From assembly GCA_964036045.1 (NCBI GenBank), contig OZ038384.1:21629000-21692999 (forward strand): a stretch of 64,000 bases of DNA. The letters run 5' to 3'. The position numbers and the translations under genes were made by a program. The notes below the pieces were generated by a model that was not told the DNA's origin, ran no database searches, and was given only the letters and a program-made list of their open reading frames with translations. This DNA comes from Eutreptiella sp. 'Long Island Sound 2002' (Eukaryota > Euglenozoa > Euglenophyceae > Eutreptiales > Eutreptiaceae). Shown here in pieces: positions 54,385 through 62,976 of this stretch. Every line of letters begins with the position of its first letter. Within the stretch, counting starts at the first letter, position 1.

Positions 54385-55557
54385 TCAATTCGGCCAAGCA
54401 CGAATACATGTGACCACCAACCTGTCTGGTGGGGCCCTCGTACGGCTTGGGCGCTGCAAATCAGCGGCCGAACTCGAAGCTTGGTCCTCATTTGGCTCCT
54501 GGGCTGGCCTGACCGCAGGAGGGGAGATCGACGGATCAGCCCTGGAAGGTGGCTGCTGAGGGCCGTAAAAGGCTGGATCTCGATTCACCACAGGTCTTTT
54601 TCCGTCGCTCTCCACCTGTCTGTCGGGTTTCGACAGACAGTCTGTCAGGAGTACGCCAATTTCGGGGTGCTTCTTGAGGAAGTCGATGAACCCCTTGGTG
54701 TACCCATGGACAAAAGAATGGGCTGGTTCCCAGTTGTTGTGACTGGAATCAAAGCCCCTCCACTCACATAGAAATTCCCATTCGCCCTTTTCGTCACGTC
54801 TTGCCTCTAAAATCCTCTTGAGTTCGTACTTCCCCCCTTCGATGACCCGATCGGACAAAAATTTTGAAGTCCAAAAAAGGGGTTTAACCCGATCCTTGGG
54901 GGAGGGGATCTCTCTCTTGAGGCGATCGCCCGAAACTTCAATTTCCCTGCTGACATCCACACGAATCCTCCACCTGTTCTCACCTAGACGCGCTGTAACA
55001 GCGAATGGCCCCTCCCACAAGGGAAGAAGCTTATCATCTCCGTCCAGGGTGGTTTCGGATTTTCGAAGCCAAACTCGATCATCGACTTCAAAATTGTGGG
55101 GGTTTTTTCGGCCTTGATTCTGGACCCAAAGCCAGTCAGCTTGATGCTTATCGATTATTTTCGAGACAGTTTTTTCTGCTCGTTGGATTTCGTCCAAAAA
55201 CAACGAAGCATCTTTACAAGGGCGAGGATTATTCAACGGCATGTTCCACCAACACTTCTTTCGTCCAAAGACAATTTCATTTGGAGAAAGGCCATGGTAC
55301 AATGGCGTGTTGTGGTAACGGCGAAGCAATGCGAAGAGAACTTCAAGCCAATGGAAGTCTTTCTCACTGGCGAGCTCCTTACGAAGCATATTTATAATAG
55401 AGCGGCCGGCTCTTTCGCCAGGCAGCGCTCGATGTGAGTGGATTTCACATCTTAGGTGGTGGATTCCAAGGCGAGCACATAATTCCTTCCACCATTCGGA
55501 GGTGTACTCTTTGCCTGAGTCCGTAACCACCTCGGATGGGACGTCCCAACCTCCCAT
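54385..55557 (-). CDS. pol: Element F integrase core, tail and chromodomain
   Basis: 390 codons in frame with the upstream pol, past a single UGA (55560-55558, ACC UGA ATG). DDE core: EVVTDSGKEYTSEWWKEL gives the second Asp; the Glu lies in the RALPGERAGRSIINMLRKEL region; the first Asp is in the upstream frame. SH3-like tail (NFEVDDRVWLRKSETTLDGD). Chromodomain near residues 245-300: YELKRILEARRDEKGEWEFL, CEWRGFDSSHNNWEPAHSFV. The Pro/Ser-rich C-terminus has no motif. Chromodomains of this kind direct integration to histone-marked chromatin in other Ty3 elements. The ATG at 55557 is probably not a real start: the UGA most simply replaced a sense codon. Confidence 0.85.
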   Translation of the reverse strand: MGGWDVPSEVVTDSGKEYTSEWWKELCARLGIHHLRCEIHSHRALPGERAGRSIINMLRKELASEKDFHWLEVLFALLRRYHNTPLYHGLSPNEIVFGRKKCWWNMPLNNPRPCKDASLFLDEIQRAEKTVSKIIDKHQADWLWVQNQGRKNPHNFEVDDRVWLRKSETTLDGDDKLLPLWEGPFAVTARLGENRWRIRVDVSREIEVSGDRLKREIPSPKDRVKPLFWTSKFLSDRVIEGGKYELKRILEARRDEKGEWEFLCEWRGFDSSHNNWEPAHSFVHGYTKGFIDFLKKHPEIGVLLTDCLSKPDRQVESDGKRPVVNRDPAFYGPQQPPSRADPSISPPAVRPAQEPNEDQASSSAADLQRPSRTRAPPDRLVVTCIRAWPN

Positions 55558-58500
55558 TCAGGTCTGCGCGCACCATTTGGCGGCAGCTTTGCCAGTCATT
55601 GACTCGACGTTGCAAGGCAACACCTGAATGTAGCCAGAATGACGGCATTGTATAAGGAGCACTCCATTGATCTTTTTGTTGGTCCAATGGCACTCTTCGT
55701 CGTCGAGTTCACCAAGATGGAAAAAATCACTGGTGACTCTGTTAAAGAGGCGCTCCGGAATAGGGTGTGGCCTCAGATGGCCGTGCTTCTTCGCGCTGGG
55801 GGGCGTCGAGACAGCACATTGGGCACATCCGGCGGCTACTTTCATACAATGTGTATATAGCCTTGAGCCGAACAACCTATGTTTAATCATCGACCATAAT
55901 CTACGGCCATGTGCGTGGGGGGACTCCCATTTGTGCCACCAGTTTAACACTCGGGGGGCCAGGGCGTCTGGTACGCACAATTTACCCTCCATCCACAGCT
56001 TCCCCCCATCCAACGAATATTCAGAATAAATTCCATACTTGTGACCATCTTTGGATTTGAGATTCTCAAAGACCTCTTTAAACATCGAATCATGCAGATA
56101 ATCGTTCGTCCAGTCACGGATGATAAGGGAACCTTTCGGCAGGGGTGGAGTTTTGGCCGGATCTCGACGCTTAATGCCCTGAATCAACCGAAATCCACTT
56201 ACAGGTCGGGTATACTCGAACCGTTTCACACTCCCTGAGGAGGGATCGGTGACTTTCTCCACGACTTTCAGTGATTTGGTGATAATCTCATGGGCATGCG
56301 CCGGATCTGAGAAGGCCGTGATGTCATGACACGGTAATGCATGCCGTTTAACAGAGCATTGCATGCATTCACGTCGAATGAGCTTTTTTTCTTCCTGATC
56401 CCACTCGATTACGACGTGGCGGTCCTGCTCCGTACCATGGATGTTGGTACTTTGCAGCCCCTCTGAAGCGGGGTAAGCCCATCGGCTCAGAGCATCCGCT
56501 ACCGTGTTGTGTTTTCCAGGCAAATACGACACATGGAGGTCAAACAAACTGAGAAATTCATGCCATCTGGCCCGTCGACCAGCTGGGCTCGCGACAGTAT
56601 CAATGTGTTCGGTGGCCCAATACTCCAGAGATCGATGATCCGTCAGGACCTCGACTCGATTGGTGCCAACCCACGATTGGTACTTCTTCAGAGCGCAGAT
56701 TATGGCATAAGTCTCCTGCTCACGCGGTGACCTCTGCATCTGGCGTGGAGCTAGCTTCCGAGACAAAAATGCAAGAGGGTAATGATCACCTGTGGCTTCA
56801 TCAACCTGTTCAAGGACAGCTCCAATCGCGTACCTAGAAGCGTCGGTTCTTATGTAGAAGGGTCGGTCGAATTTCGGCACATGCAACGTGGCGACTTCGC
56901 AGAGGGCCGCCTTCAAGTGATGGAAGGCCTCCTCGCACTCGTCAGTCCACTTGACACGAACCTTTGAACCTGCCTTGCCCGCATCTCTCCCTACCTTCAA
57001 TAGTTCAGTGAGGGGGGCAGCAAATTTGGCATAATTCGGCACAAAAGTGTGGTAAAAATTGCAACAACCCAGGAATCCTCTCAATTCCGTGATCGTCTCA
57101 GGGCGCTTCCACTTCTGAATAGCGACGAGCTTCCCTGGACTGGGTCGTCGGGTGCCATTCTCAAGGAGAGAGCCACAAAATTCGACTGATTTTAAAAATA
57201 ATTTCCCCTTCTTTGGCCCACAAATCAGCTGATTGGCATCAAGAATGTCCAAAACCTGGTTCAGCTGCTTTTCATGTAGGGCCACCAGCTCGGCTTGGGT
57301 CAGTCCCTCCCCCTCTGTCGCGATGATTATGTCATCTATGTACACACTCACGAAGGCACGAAGCTCAGGATGAGCTGTAAAAAGCACATCCTCCATCATT
57401 CTTTGAAAAAACGAAGGGGCGTTCTTCAGGCCCATGGGCATGACCGTCCACTGGACTGGGCCACATGGCGTGCACATACAGGTGAGAGGTCGGCTGTCCT
57501 TCCTCAACGGCATTTGGTGAAAGCCGTGACGGAGATCCAGCACAGAAAACAAACGACCTCTTGCCCTCTTGGCGATTTCCTCCTCAATGAGGGGCAGGGG
57601 GTGTGAATCCGCCTTGGTTTCGGCGTTGAGGTTGCGAAAATCAACAACCATTCGCCAACCATCAATAGTGTTCTGGTCTGCAGGCGGCGGCTTCGGGACT
57701 GTGAAGGGTGCACAGCACCACTCGCTGGTCATACAACCCTCAAGCCCACCAAATTCCCTGAGATTTCTCTCGATTATTTTTCTGAGTATCTCATGTTTCT
57801 GTCCATGGTTCTCATAAGGACGCTGTTTCTTCGCCTTGTACCCTTCACGAAGCTCGATGAAGGCTTCACCGAACTGCCCACGGACAGGGGGGTTCTTGAT
57901 CAACTTCCCCGAAAGGGTTGTGTCCTTCCGTTCCTCAAAAATCTTGTCTCTTTTCTTGGAACACAACTCAGTGTCCACCTGATCGCCAGGAATTACTGTC
58001 GAAAAAACTTTGGCGATTTCTTCGGCCTTGGCAGGAAGAATCTTCTTACGGATGTCCCTAAAAAGGTCCGTATCAACTGCCTCCTGAAGATAGGTGGGTC
58101 GAGTGTCGACATTCCAGAGATTCTCTTCGTGATCCAGCTCCTCGAAAGGATCTATGAAGGCTTCCACACGGGGTTTTTCATAAAAAACTCTGAATTTGCG
58201 GCGCGAAGAAAATTTTTTTGTCGTCCGTGCGCCGTAGATTCTTTTGGATGTAGATCGTATTGGGGAAGAGGGAGACGAGGCGGATCGATTTGACGTTGGA
58301 TCACCTTGGGCATCTGACGGACAAAAATCAGAAAAAATAGATTCATCATCAGTACCACGCTCAACCTCAGATTCAGACCCAACACAGGAATCAGTACTAG
58401 AATCAGCAAAATCAGAGTCAGAAAGCTTTCCATCCACCAGGAATGCAAGCGAACTCCAGGGCCGCTGTGGCAGGGGACCTGTGTGGTCCCTGGCATACAG

Positions 58501-59568
58501 CTTAATCTTCCTGGGAAGTTCGATGTAATCTACACAAATGTCTTGCAATTCCTGAAACCAAGGCTTGTCGTCCCACAAGGGCACAACTAAAATCGCCTGG
58601 GTTTTATCTTGCTTGATTTTGTGGATGACCTGCTGGATTAAGTGAAACGGAGGATTAATCCATAACTTCTTGTCCCATTTATGGGTCCAAGCGTCGCGAA
58701 AGTGCTTGTCAAAGCGCTTGTTCTCGCGATTAGCAAAGGCATCACACTGTGGCCAAAAGGAATGGTGTTCATAAAAATATTCACAAATTGTATCGCGCCA
58801 TTTGTCGACAACTCTGTAGGATGAAGAGTGCCAGCGCCAAGGGCGTCGTGGCTGGGTGTCCCTACGAAGACATTCTAACTCTCGGGAGTAATCGGCACTC
58901 CCATTCACCTCTGCAATGGTGACATCTTCGCCAAACTTCGGTGTAACCTTTTGCTTCAAAAATTCTTCTGCACTTTTAAACCCTGCGTGCAAAAAACGAA
59001 ATTCAGGACGCTTCAAGGGACCTGACTCCAGCAAAAAACAACGCCGATGACCTACGGGCCCCACCCTGTTCTTGCGCAGCCAAGGATGGCCCAAGTAAAG
59101 GTCATACTTTATGTCGGCACGATATAAGTAGTCATCCTTAAGGATAACTTCCTCCACATTGCCATCTTCCCAAAGGTCCTGAGCGACCAAATGAGTTGAT
59201 ATATAACAACCGCGTTGCCCACCTGCGAGAGAATGTCCAGAAACTCCCTCGAGGGTAACAGGATGAGGCGAATCAAACACGCAGTCGTCAGGCAAAAAGG
59301 AATTGGATTGGAGATTTACCTCCGATCCATTGTCACACAAACAAGTGGCGAGGTGGAAATTGCCCTTGCAATCAGAGACCCACAGCTTTGTGACAAACTG
59401 ACGGGCCCTGTGCTTGGACTGTACACCAACCTCGTCCACTACAACAGAGGGATCCGCTGCCGGATCCAGGGGAGAGGAGACAAGCGACCCTACATCAAAT
59501 AGTGGTCGAGAAGGAATCTGGGGATCATGCCTGAAATCGCCTGGGGAGAGGCGATTTTCGTGGCTCCC
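55558..59568 (-). CDS. pol: Element F pol: protease, Dam-MTase-like domain, RT, RNase H, integrase zinc module
   Basis: 1293 codons from 59439, open back to the gag UAG. Protease-like 10-130 with CLCDNGSEVNL (D-N-G) and YDLYLGHPWL. Dam-methyltransferase-like 205-315: YRVVDKWRDTICEYF, QCDAFANRENKRFDKHF, KLWINPPFHLIQQV, QAILVVPLWDDKPWF. Acidic spacer 335-400. RT 545-720 with WRMVVDFRNLNAET, VLDLRHGFHQMPL and YIDD at 700-703. RNase H 855-985 (RTDASRYAIG, TDHRSLEYW, HNTVADALSR). Integrase HHCC module near 1190-1235 (HKWESPHAHG ... CAQCAV). It ends GKAAAKWCAQT at a UGA. All RT and RNase H catalytic residues are intact. Confidence 0.9.
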   Translation of the reverse strand, partial: GSHENRLSPGDFRHDPQIPSRPLFDVGSLVSSPLDPAADPSVVVDEVGVQSKHRARQFVTKLWVSDCKGNFHLATCLCDNGSEVNLQSNSFLPDDCVFDSPHPVTLEGVSGHSLAGGQRGCYISTHLVAQDLWEDGNVEEVILKDDYLYRADIKYDLYLGHPWLRKNRVGPVGHRRCFLLESGPLKRPEFRFLHAGFKSAEEFLKQKVTPKFGEDVTIAEVNGSADYSRELECLRRDTQPRRPWRWHSSSYRVVDKWRDTICEYFYEHHSFWPQCDAFANRENKRFDKHFRDAWTHKWDKKLWINPPFHLIQQVIHKIKQDKTQAILVVPLWDDKPWFQELQDICVDYIELPRKIKLYARDHTGPLPQRPWSSLAFLVDGKLSDSDFADSSTDSCVGSESEVERGTDDESIFSDFCPSDAQGDPTSNRSASSPSSPIRSTSKRIYGARTTKKFSSRRKFRVFYEKPRVEAFIDPFEELDHEENLWNVDTRPTYLQEAVDTDLFRDIRKKILPAKAEEIAKVFSTVIPGDQVDTELCSKKRDKIFEERKDTTLSGKLIKNPPVRGQFGEAFIELREGYKAKKQRPYENHGQKHEILRKIIERNLREFGGLEGCMTSEWCCAPFTVPKPPPADQNTIDGWRMVVDFRNLNAETKADSHPLPLIEEEIAKRARGRLFSVLDLRHGFHQMPLRKDSRPLTCMCTPCGPVQWTVMPMGLKNAPSFFQRMMEDVLFTAHPELRAFVSVYIDDIIIATEGEGLTQAELVALHEKQLNQVLDILDANQLICGPKKGKLFLKSVEFCGSLLENGTRRPSPGKLVAIQKWKRPETITELRGFLGCCNFYHTFVPNYAKFAAPLTELLKVGRDAGKAGSKVRVKWTDECEEAFHHLKAALCEVATLHVPKFDRPFYIRTDASRYAIGAVLEQVDEATGDHYPLAFLSRKLAPRQMQRSPREQETYAIICALKKYQSWVGTNRVEVLTDHRSLEYWATEHIDTVASPAGRRARWHEFLSLFDLHVSYLPGKHNTVADALSRWAYPASEGLQSTNIHGTEQDRHVVIEWDQEEKKLIRRECMQCSVKRHALPCHDITAFSDPAHAHEIITKSLKVVEKVTDPSSGSVKRFEYTRPVSGFRLIQGIKRRDPAKTPPLPKGSLIIRDWTNDYLHDSMFKEVFENLKSKDGHKYGIYSEYSLDGGKLWMEGKLCVPDALAPRVLNWWHKWESPHAHGRRLWSMIKHRLFGSRLYTHCMKVAAGCAQCAVSTPPSAKKHGHLRPHPIPERLFNRVTSDFFHLGELDDEECHWTNKKINGVLLIQCRHSGYIQVLPCNVESMTGKAAAKWCAQT

Positions 59569-61389
59569 CTAGGCGTTCTGATCTCCAGTGGCTGCGTTAA
59601 CATTATGGACACACCCTGATTCGTCGACCCACTCATCTTGGAGCGGATCATCTGCTGGATTCAAGGCATTCAATTCATAATCTCGGTCCGCATCGGACAC
59701 CTGATCTGCACCTGAGACCTGATCCACACGATGGTTGCCCTTTCCACGTCCACGGCCACGGCCGCCGGATGATGGACCTCCACCTTCGCCACGCCCTCTG
59801 CCCTTACCAGAGGAAGGGGTTCCCGAAGGATTTCCCTTACCTTTACCCTGGAATCCTAGAGCATTTCCCTTGTTTGCACCGGATTGAGGGGTTTGGCCTG
59901 GATTTCGATTTCCGCCTCCAGCGTTGGTATTGGGATTTTTCTGGCCGTTTGGCTGCCCACCGGAGCCGGATGGAGTCGGATTTCCTGTGCCTTGGGACCC
60001 GCCAGGGCCTCCAGGATTTTTGTTTCCACCGGAGGGGGTCGGATTCCCTTTTCCAGCCTTCCCACCGTGCACCTGTCTGTCATTCCTGTCTGAATTCTGC
60101 GAATTACTGATATTTTCACCAATCACCTTGTGATCGTAAGGAGACCATCGGTGATTATCAGTAGAATGCATCTTAGCTCGGTTCGTAGAACCTAAAAGAA
60201 GGCAGATGCTACAGTGCTGCTGAACATTCTGGGTGTCATTCACCTTTTTGTTGCCTTCTTGGGCCCCATTTTGGGTGTTTTGCTGGGTATTCTTGTTTCC
60301 CCCAAGACCCTCATGGAAATTCTGGTTGGCGGCGTCGGCGACCCGCTCAACCTCCTCCCAGAGTTCCTTCGGGGTGTACGAAAACACCCAGTTTTTGGCC
60401 CTCAGGCGTTGGCCATGGAAGCTGACTCCCCTGTTGAGGACTTGGACAAACAAGTCCCGATCCTCGTGTTCATGAAACTTGATTTTCCACGTCTCCTCAG
60501 TGAACTTCACCTTGGAGAAGGACGTGGGGGAGCACTTTTGAAGTGCCTCCCTGACGGAAAACTTGTTGGCAGAGGCATCGAAGCCTTCCACGTCCGCCCA
60601 CCAGGTCTTGACCTTTTCTTCGGATTGTTTGTTCCGAAGGGTGGCGGCAGTTTCTGAGGGGATTTTGTCAAAAATCAGACTTTTCAGCTCGGCACTAGAA
60701 AGTTTTTCGCCTGAATGTTCAGCTTCTTCCACTAAATTCCAGAAGCGCTGTTTTTTGTCTTGCACTTCGTGCAAGATTAATCGCGAGAATGAAGGAAAAT
60801 TCTTCAACATTTGGTGGTAGTGGTCCTCTGGCAGTCGGGATCCACGTACCTCGAACTGTTCCCACACCTCATCAAAGGTAAGGGGGGAACTTGTATCCTC
60901 GCGATCACTCCAAGTCCTGAGCCAAGTGTTGGCCGGCGCTCCCTCAAGGCAATCCAAGAGGGCCATCAGGAACTGATCATCTTGGAGTTTTTGAGTCTTA
61001 ACCCACAGTTTAAATTCCCGTTGGAACTGAGGCCAACGTCGGGGGTTCCCATTATACTTCGGTTGCTTGGCAACCTGACGAAGTTGCAAGGAAGTAGGGT
61101 TCAGAAGCGAATCCAGCCCAACACCGGCCGTAATGGCAGACACCTTGGCGGCATCATTCGCCACACCAGCTCCGGCGAGGGTCTGGGCGAGCAACAGCTG
61201 GGCTAAGGTATTGGAATCAGCAGCAGGAGGGGCAGTACGGGAGGCAGTTCGCTTGGCATTTGGAGCCTCAGTCCTAGCCTTCGCCGTCCTACTCTCAGAA
61301 GGAGAGATTTTAACCCTTTCCTTTAGCTTGGTCCTGCTGATCCTTGCATCGGTGGTCCTGGAGTCCACCGAAGGAGCAATTGAAAAAAT
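59569..61389 (-). CDS. gag: Element F gag, capsid and nucleocapsid
   Basis: About 600 codons. Ala/Thr-rich start, capsid-like helices (LLNPTSLQLRQVAKQPKYNG, GSRLPEDHYHQMLKNF) aligning with element E's gag, zinc motif CSICLLLGSTNRAKMHSTDNH (CX2CX11HX4H, the same spacing as E), and a Gly/Asn/Pro/Lys-rich RNA-binding tail (GRGRGKGNHRVDQ). It ends NA-UAG-GGG AGC, and the same frame continues into protease, so pol expression by readthrough is likely. It is in frame with the N-terminal gag segment past a UAA. Confidence 0.85.
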   Translation of the reverse strand: MFSIAPSVDSRTTDARISRTKLKERVKISPSESRTAKARTEAPNAKRTASRTAPPAADSNTLAQLLLAQTLAGAGVANDAAKVSAITAGVGLDSLLNPTSLQLRQVAKQPKYNGNPRRWPQFQREFKLWVKTQKLQDDQFLMALLDCLEGAPANTWLRTWSDREDTSSPLTFDEVWEQFEVRGSRLPEDHYHQMLKNFPSFSRLILHEVQDKKQRFWNLVEEAEHSGEKLSSAELKSLIFDKIPSETAATLRNKQSEEKVKTWWADVEGFDASANKFSVREALQKCSPTSFSKVKFTEETWKIKFHEHEDRDLFVQVLNRGVSFHGQRLRAKNWVFSYTPKELWEEVERVADAANQNFHEGLGGNKNTQQNTQNGAQEGNKKVNDTQNVQQHCSICLLLGSTNRAKMHSTDNHRWSPYDHKVIGENISNSQNSDRNDRQVHGGKAGKGNPTPSGGNKNPGGPGGSQGTGNPTPSGSGGQPNGQKNPNTNAGGGNRNPGQTPQSGANKGNALGFQGKGKGNPSGTPSSGKGRGRGEGGGPSSGGRGRGRGKGNHRVDQVSGADQVSDADRDYELNALNPADDPLQDEWVDESGCVHNVNAATGDQNA

Positions 61390-62601
61390 TTATGTCGCCT
61401 CCTCCGATGGCTCTGTTGCTTGTCCCACCGATGAGGCGCCCTCAGACCGCATGTGCGTCTTGAAAAGATTTTTTATTCCCAGCGTTTGAATGATGAGGTG
61501 CATTTGATCTTTGAGCAATTGGAGCTCAGTATCTCGCTGGAATCTGCAGGAGCAGTCGGCAGGACAGTACATGCCGTGTCCTGAAGGGCCTGAGCAGGCT
61601 GTCGGACCGCTGATCTCGGTGGTCCGCAGCCAGGAGTCCACTTGGGGAGCTCCTTCAGCCCTGATTTCGAGGCTTGCCTGCCTGGCCGCCTCTAAAATTC
61701 CCTCCTCAACCGCGGCGGCTAGATCGTCGCGAATGGAAACAGGGGGATGAGGGGCGGAGGGCCCGGGAACAGGTGCCCGGACTCTCTCCTTCGGGAAGGG
61801 GCTTGCCTCCCAGATCTGCAAAAAAATGGCAAAAGAGTCATCTTCTTGAGAACGCCACCACATCCTGGTATTAATTTCGTTCTGAAGGAGGAAAAAATAT
61901 TCCGTTAAAAAATCAGAGGCGATTCTTTCTTGTTCGATCAGCTTAGACGAGGCTAAGTAACAAAGGGCCTCAAGGGCCTCAAGGTTACGGGTCACTTCTG
62001 GAGACAAATGGTTGTCCCAGTGTGCCCAAGAGGCTGGTCGATTATAGCTAGGTACCTCACCTGGACCGCCCATCTCAATGTCGTTCAGATCGGCGTCTAT
62101 GGTCTCAAATGTTGGACATCCGTAAGGAATGTTGGTACCTGTCAGCTCCGTAAGCTCCACTGGAGCATTGCCATCGTCGTAGGCCGGCGGATTCCAGCTG
62201 CTCGATGGCCAGTTTCGACTGGGATGATGGTAATCTGGGTCCCCACAGCTGCTGATGTGCGCCCTTCTTGGGCAGCTTGGACTTGCGCAAGGCATTCCTC
62301 TCAAGGCCTGGTTCGCACAGCACCAAGGCAGTGTAATCGTTACTTCTCCAGAAGCGGCGGGGTCTACGGGGCCGTACCGGGGAGCGGGCTGTGGATGGGA
62401 TGCCACTGAAGCAACATTCAGGTAGCCTCTGCTACCATGAAAGTGCTGCCCTAGGTCGTGGATGGTGCCGGAGGGCTCAGGGCCGGCAAGACCGGGGGGG
62501 CAGGCACGCGAGGAGTCGACCTGAACGCTGCTGTTGGGGGCAGAACCGGATACACGGACACCAACGGAGGCAAGAGCGGCGACAACGGAGGCAAGATGCA
62601 T
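61390..62601 (-). CDS. gag: Element F gag, N-terminal segment
   Basis: 403 codons from an ATG inside the 5' LTR. The primer-binding site is read as HGSRG near residue 53. It contains Cys-rich patches (WCCANQALRGMPCASPSCP; CPADCSCRFQRD) and, after the second, a short coiled coil (TELQLLKDQMHLIIQTLG), the same order as in element E. It ends at UAA (61392-61390). E has no stop here, so the UAA is probably a mutation that detaches this part from capsid. Confidence 0.75.
   Translation of the reverse strand: MHLASVVAALASVGVRVSGSAPNSSVQVDSSRACPPGLAGPEPSGTIHDLGQHFHGSRGYLNVASVASHPQPAPRYGPVDPAASGEVTITLPWCCANQALRGMPCASPSCPRRAHISSCGDPDYHHPSRNWPSSSWNPPAYDDGNAPVELTELTGTNIPYGCPTFETIDADLNDIEMGGPGEVPSYNRPASWAHWDNHLSPEVTRNLEALEALCYLASSKLIEQERIASDFLTEYFFLLQNEINTRMWWRSQEDDSFAIFLQIWEASPFPKERVRAPVPGPSAPHPPVSIRDDLAAAVEEGILEAARQASLEIRAEGAPQVDSWLRTTEISGPTACSGPSGHGMYCPADCSCRFQRDTELQLLKDQMHLIIQTLGIKNLFKTHMRSEGASSVGQATEPSEEAT
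62426..62437 (-). other. Element F primer-binding site
   Basis: Minus-strand TGGTAGCAGAGG abuts the LTR's CA end and is complementary to an initiator-Met tRNA 3' end. Confidence 0.9.
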
Positions 62602-62971
62602 GCTGATTGTTATCCGGCAAAAACTCCCAGTCTATGAAGAAAATTGATGTGGATATTCCTAAGTACATCTGGATGTCAATATCTATCTGAAAACATTTAT
62701 AAAAATCCGATTGTGAAAAAATATTTGGCCGATCTGGCTCGCGCACGCGCGTCAGCGGCAAATGGCGATTCCGGGTAAATGATCGGAACGCGGCGGATTT
62801 ACGATGAATGGACCGCGGAATCAGATCCGGCACATCAGAAATATATAGGTCTGATCCTGAGACTGAGCTGCGGGGCGGCGATTCCGCCGAAGCAGATAAA
62901 ATGACCAAAATTTAGCCAATCTGGGACAGATCTGCAAAAATCTGAGCACATGGGGGTTAGCCGCACTTACA
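62438..62971 (-). repeat. Element F 5' LTR
   Basis: 534 bp. It carries the gag ATG at 62601-62599 (also present in the other LTR). Followed on the plus strand by GAGTG (62972-62976). Confidence 0.93.
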
Positions 62972-62976
62972 GAGTG

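Larger units (their letters stand above)
51956..62971 (-). mobile_element. Element F: Ty3/gypsy chromodomain retrotransposon, 11.0 kb, nearly intact
   Basis: 534-bp LTRs at 51956-52489 (3') and 62438-62971 (5'), TG/CA tips, target duplications GAGTG. Primer-binding site TGGTAGCAGAGG (minus, 62437-62426). Polypurine tract GGAGGGGGAG (minus, ending at 52490). By eye the LTRs differ at about 14 of 534 positions (roughly 97% identity). Gag and pol share one frame over some 8 kb, broken only by UAA (61392-61390), UAG (59571-59569) and UGA (55560-55558). It is inserted in element E's pol and belongs to the same family as E. Confidence 0.95.

Noticed and set aside
19378-62601. Possible reassigned UAG codon (Gln), since UAG interrupts several pol or gag frames
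   Set aside because: UAA and UGA also interrupt frames (19861, 20929, 39328, 55558, 61390), frameshifts are common, and element A's RT UAG corresponds to GAG in element G. Ordinary decay plus a conserved gag/pol UAG explains the data better.
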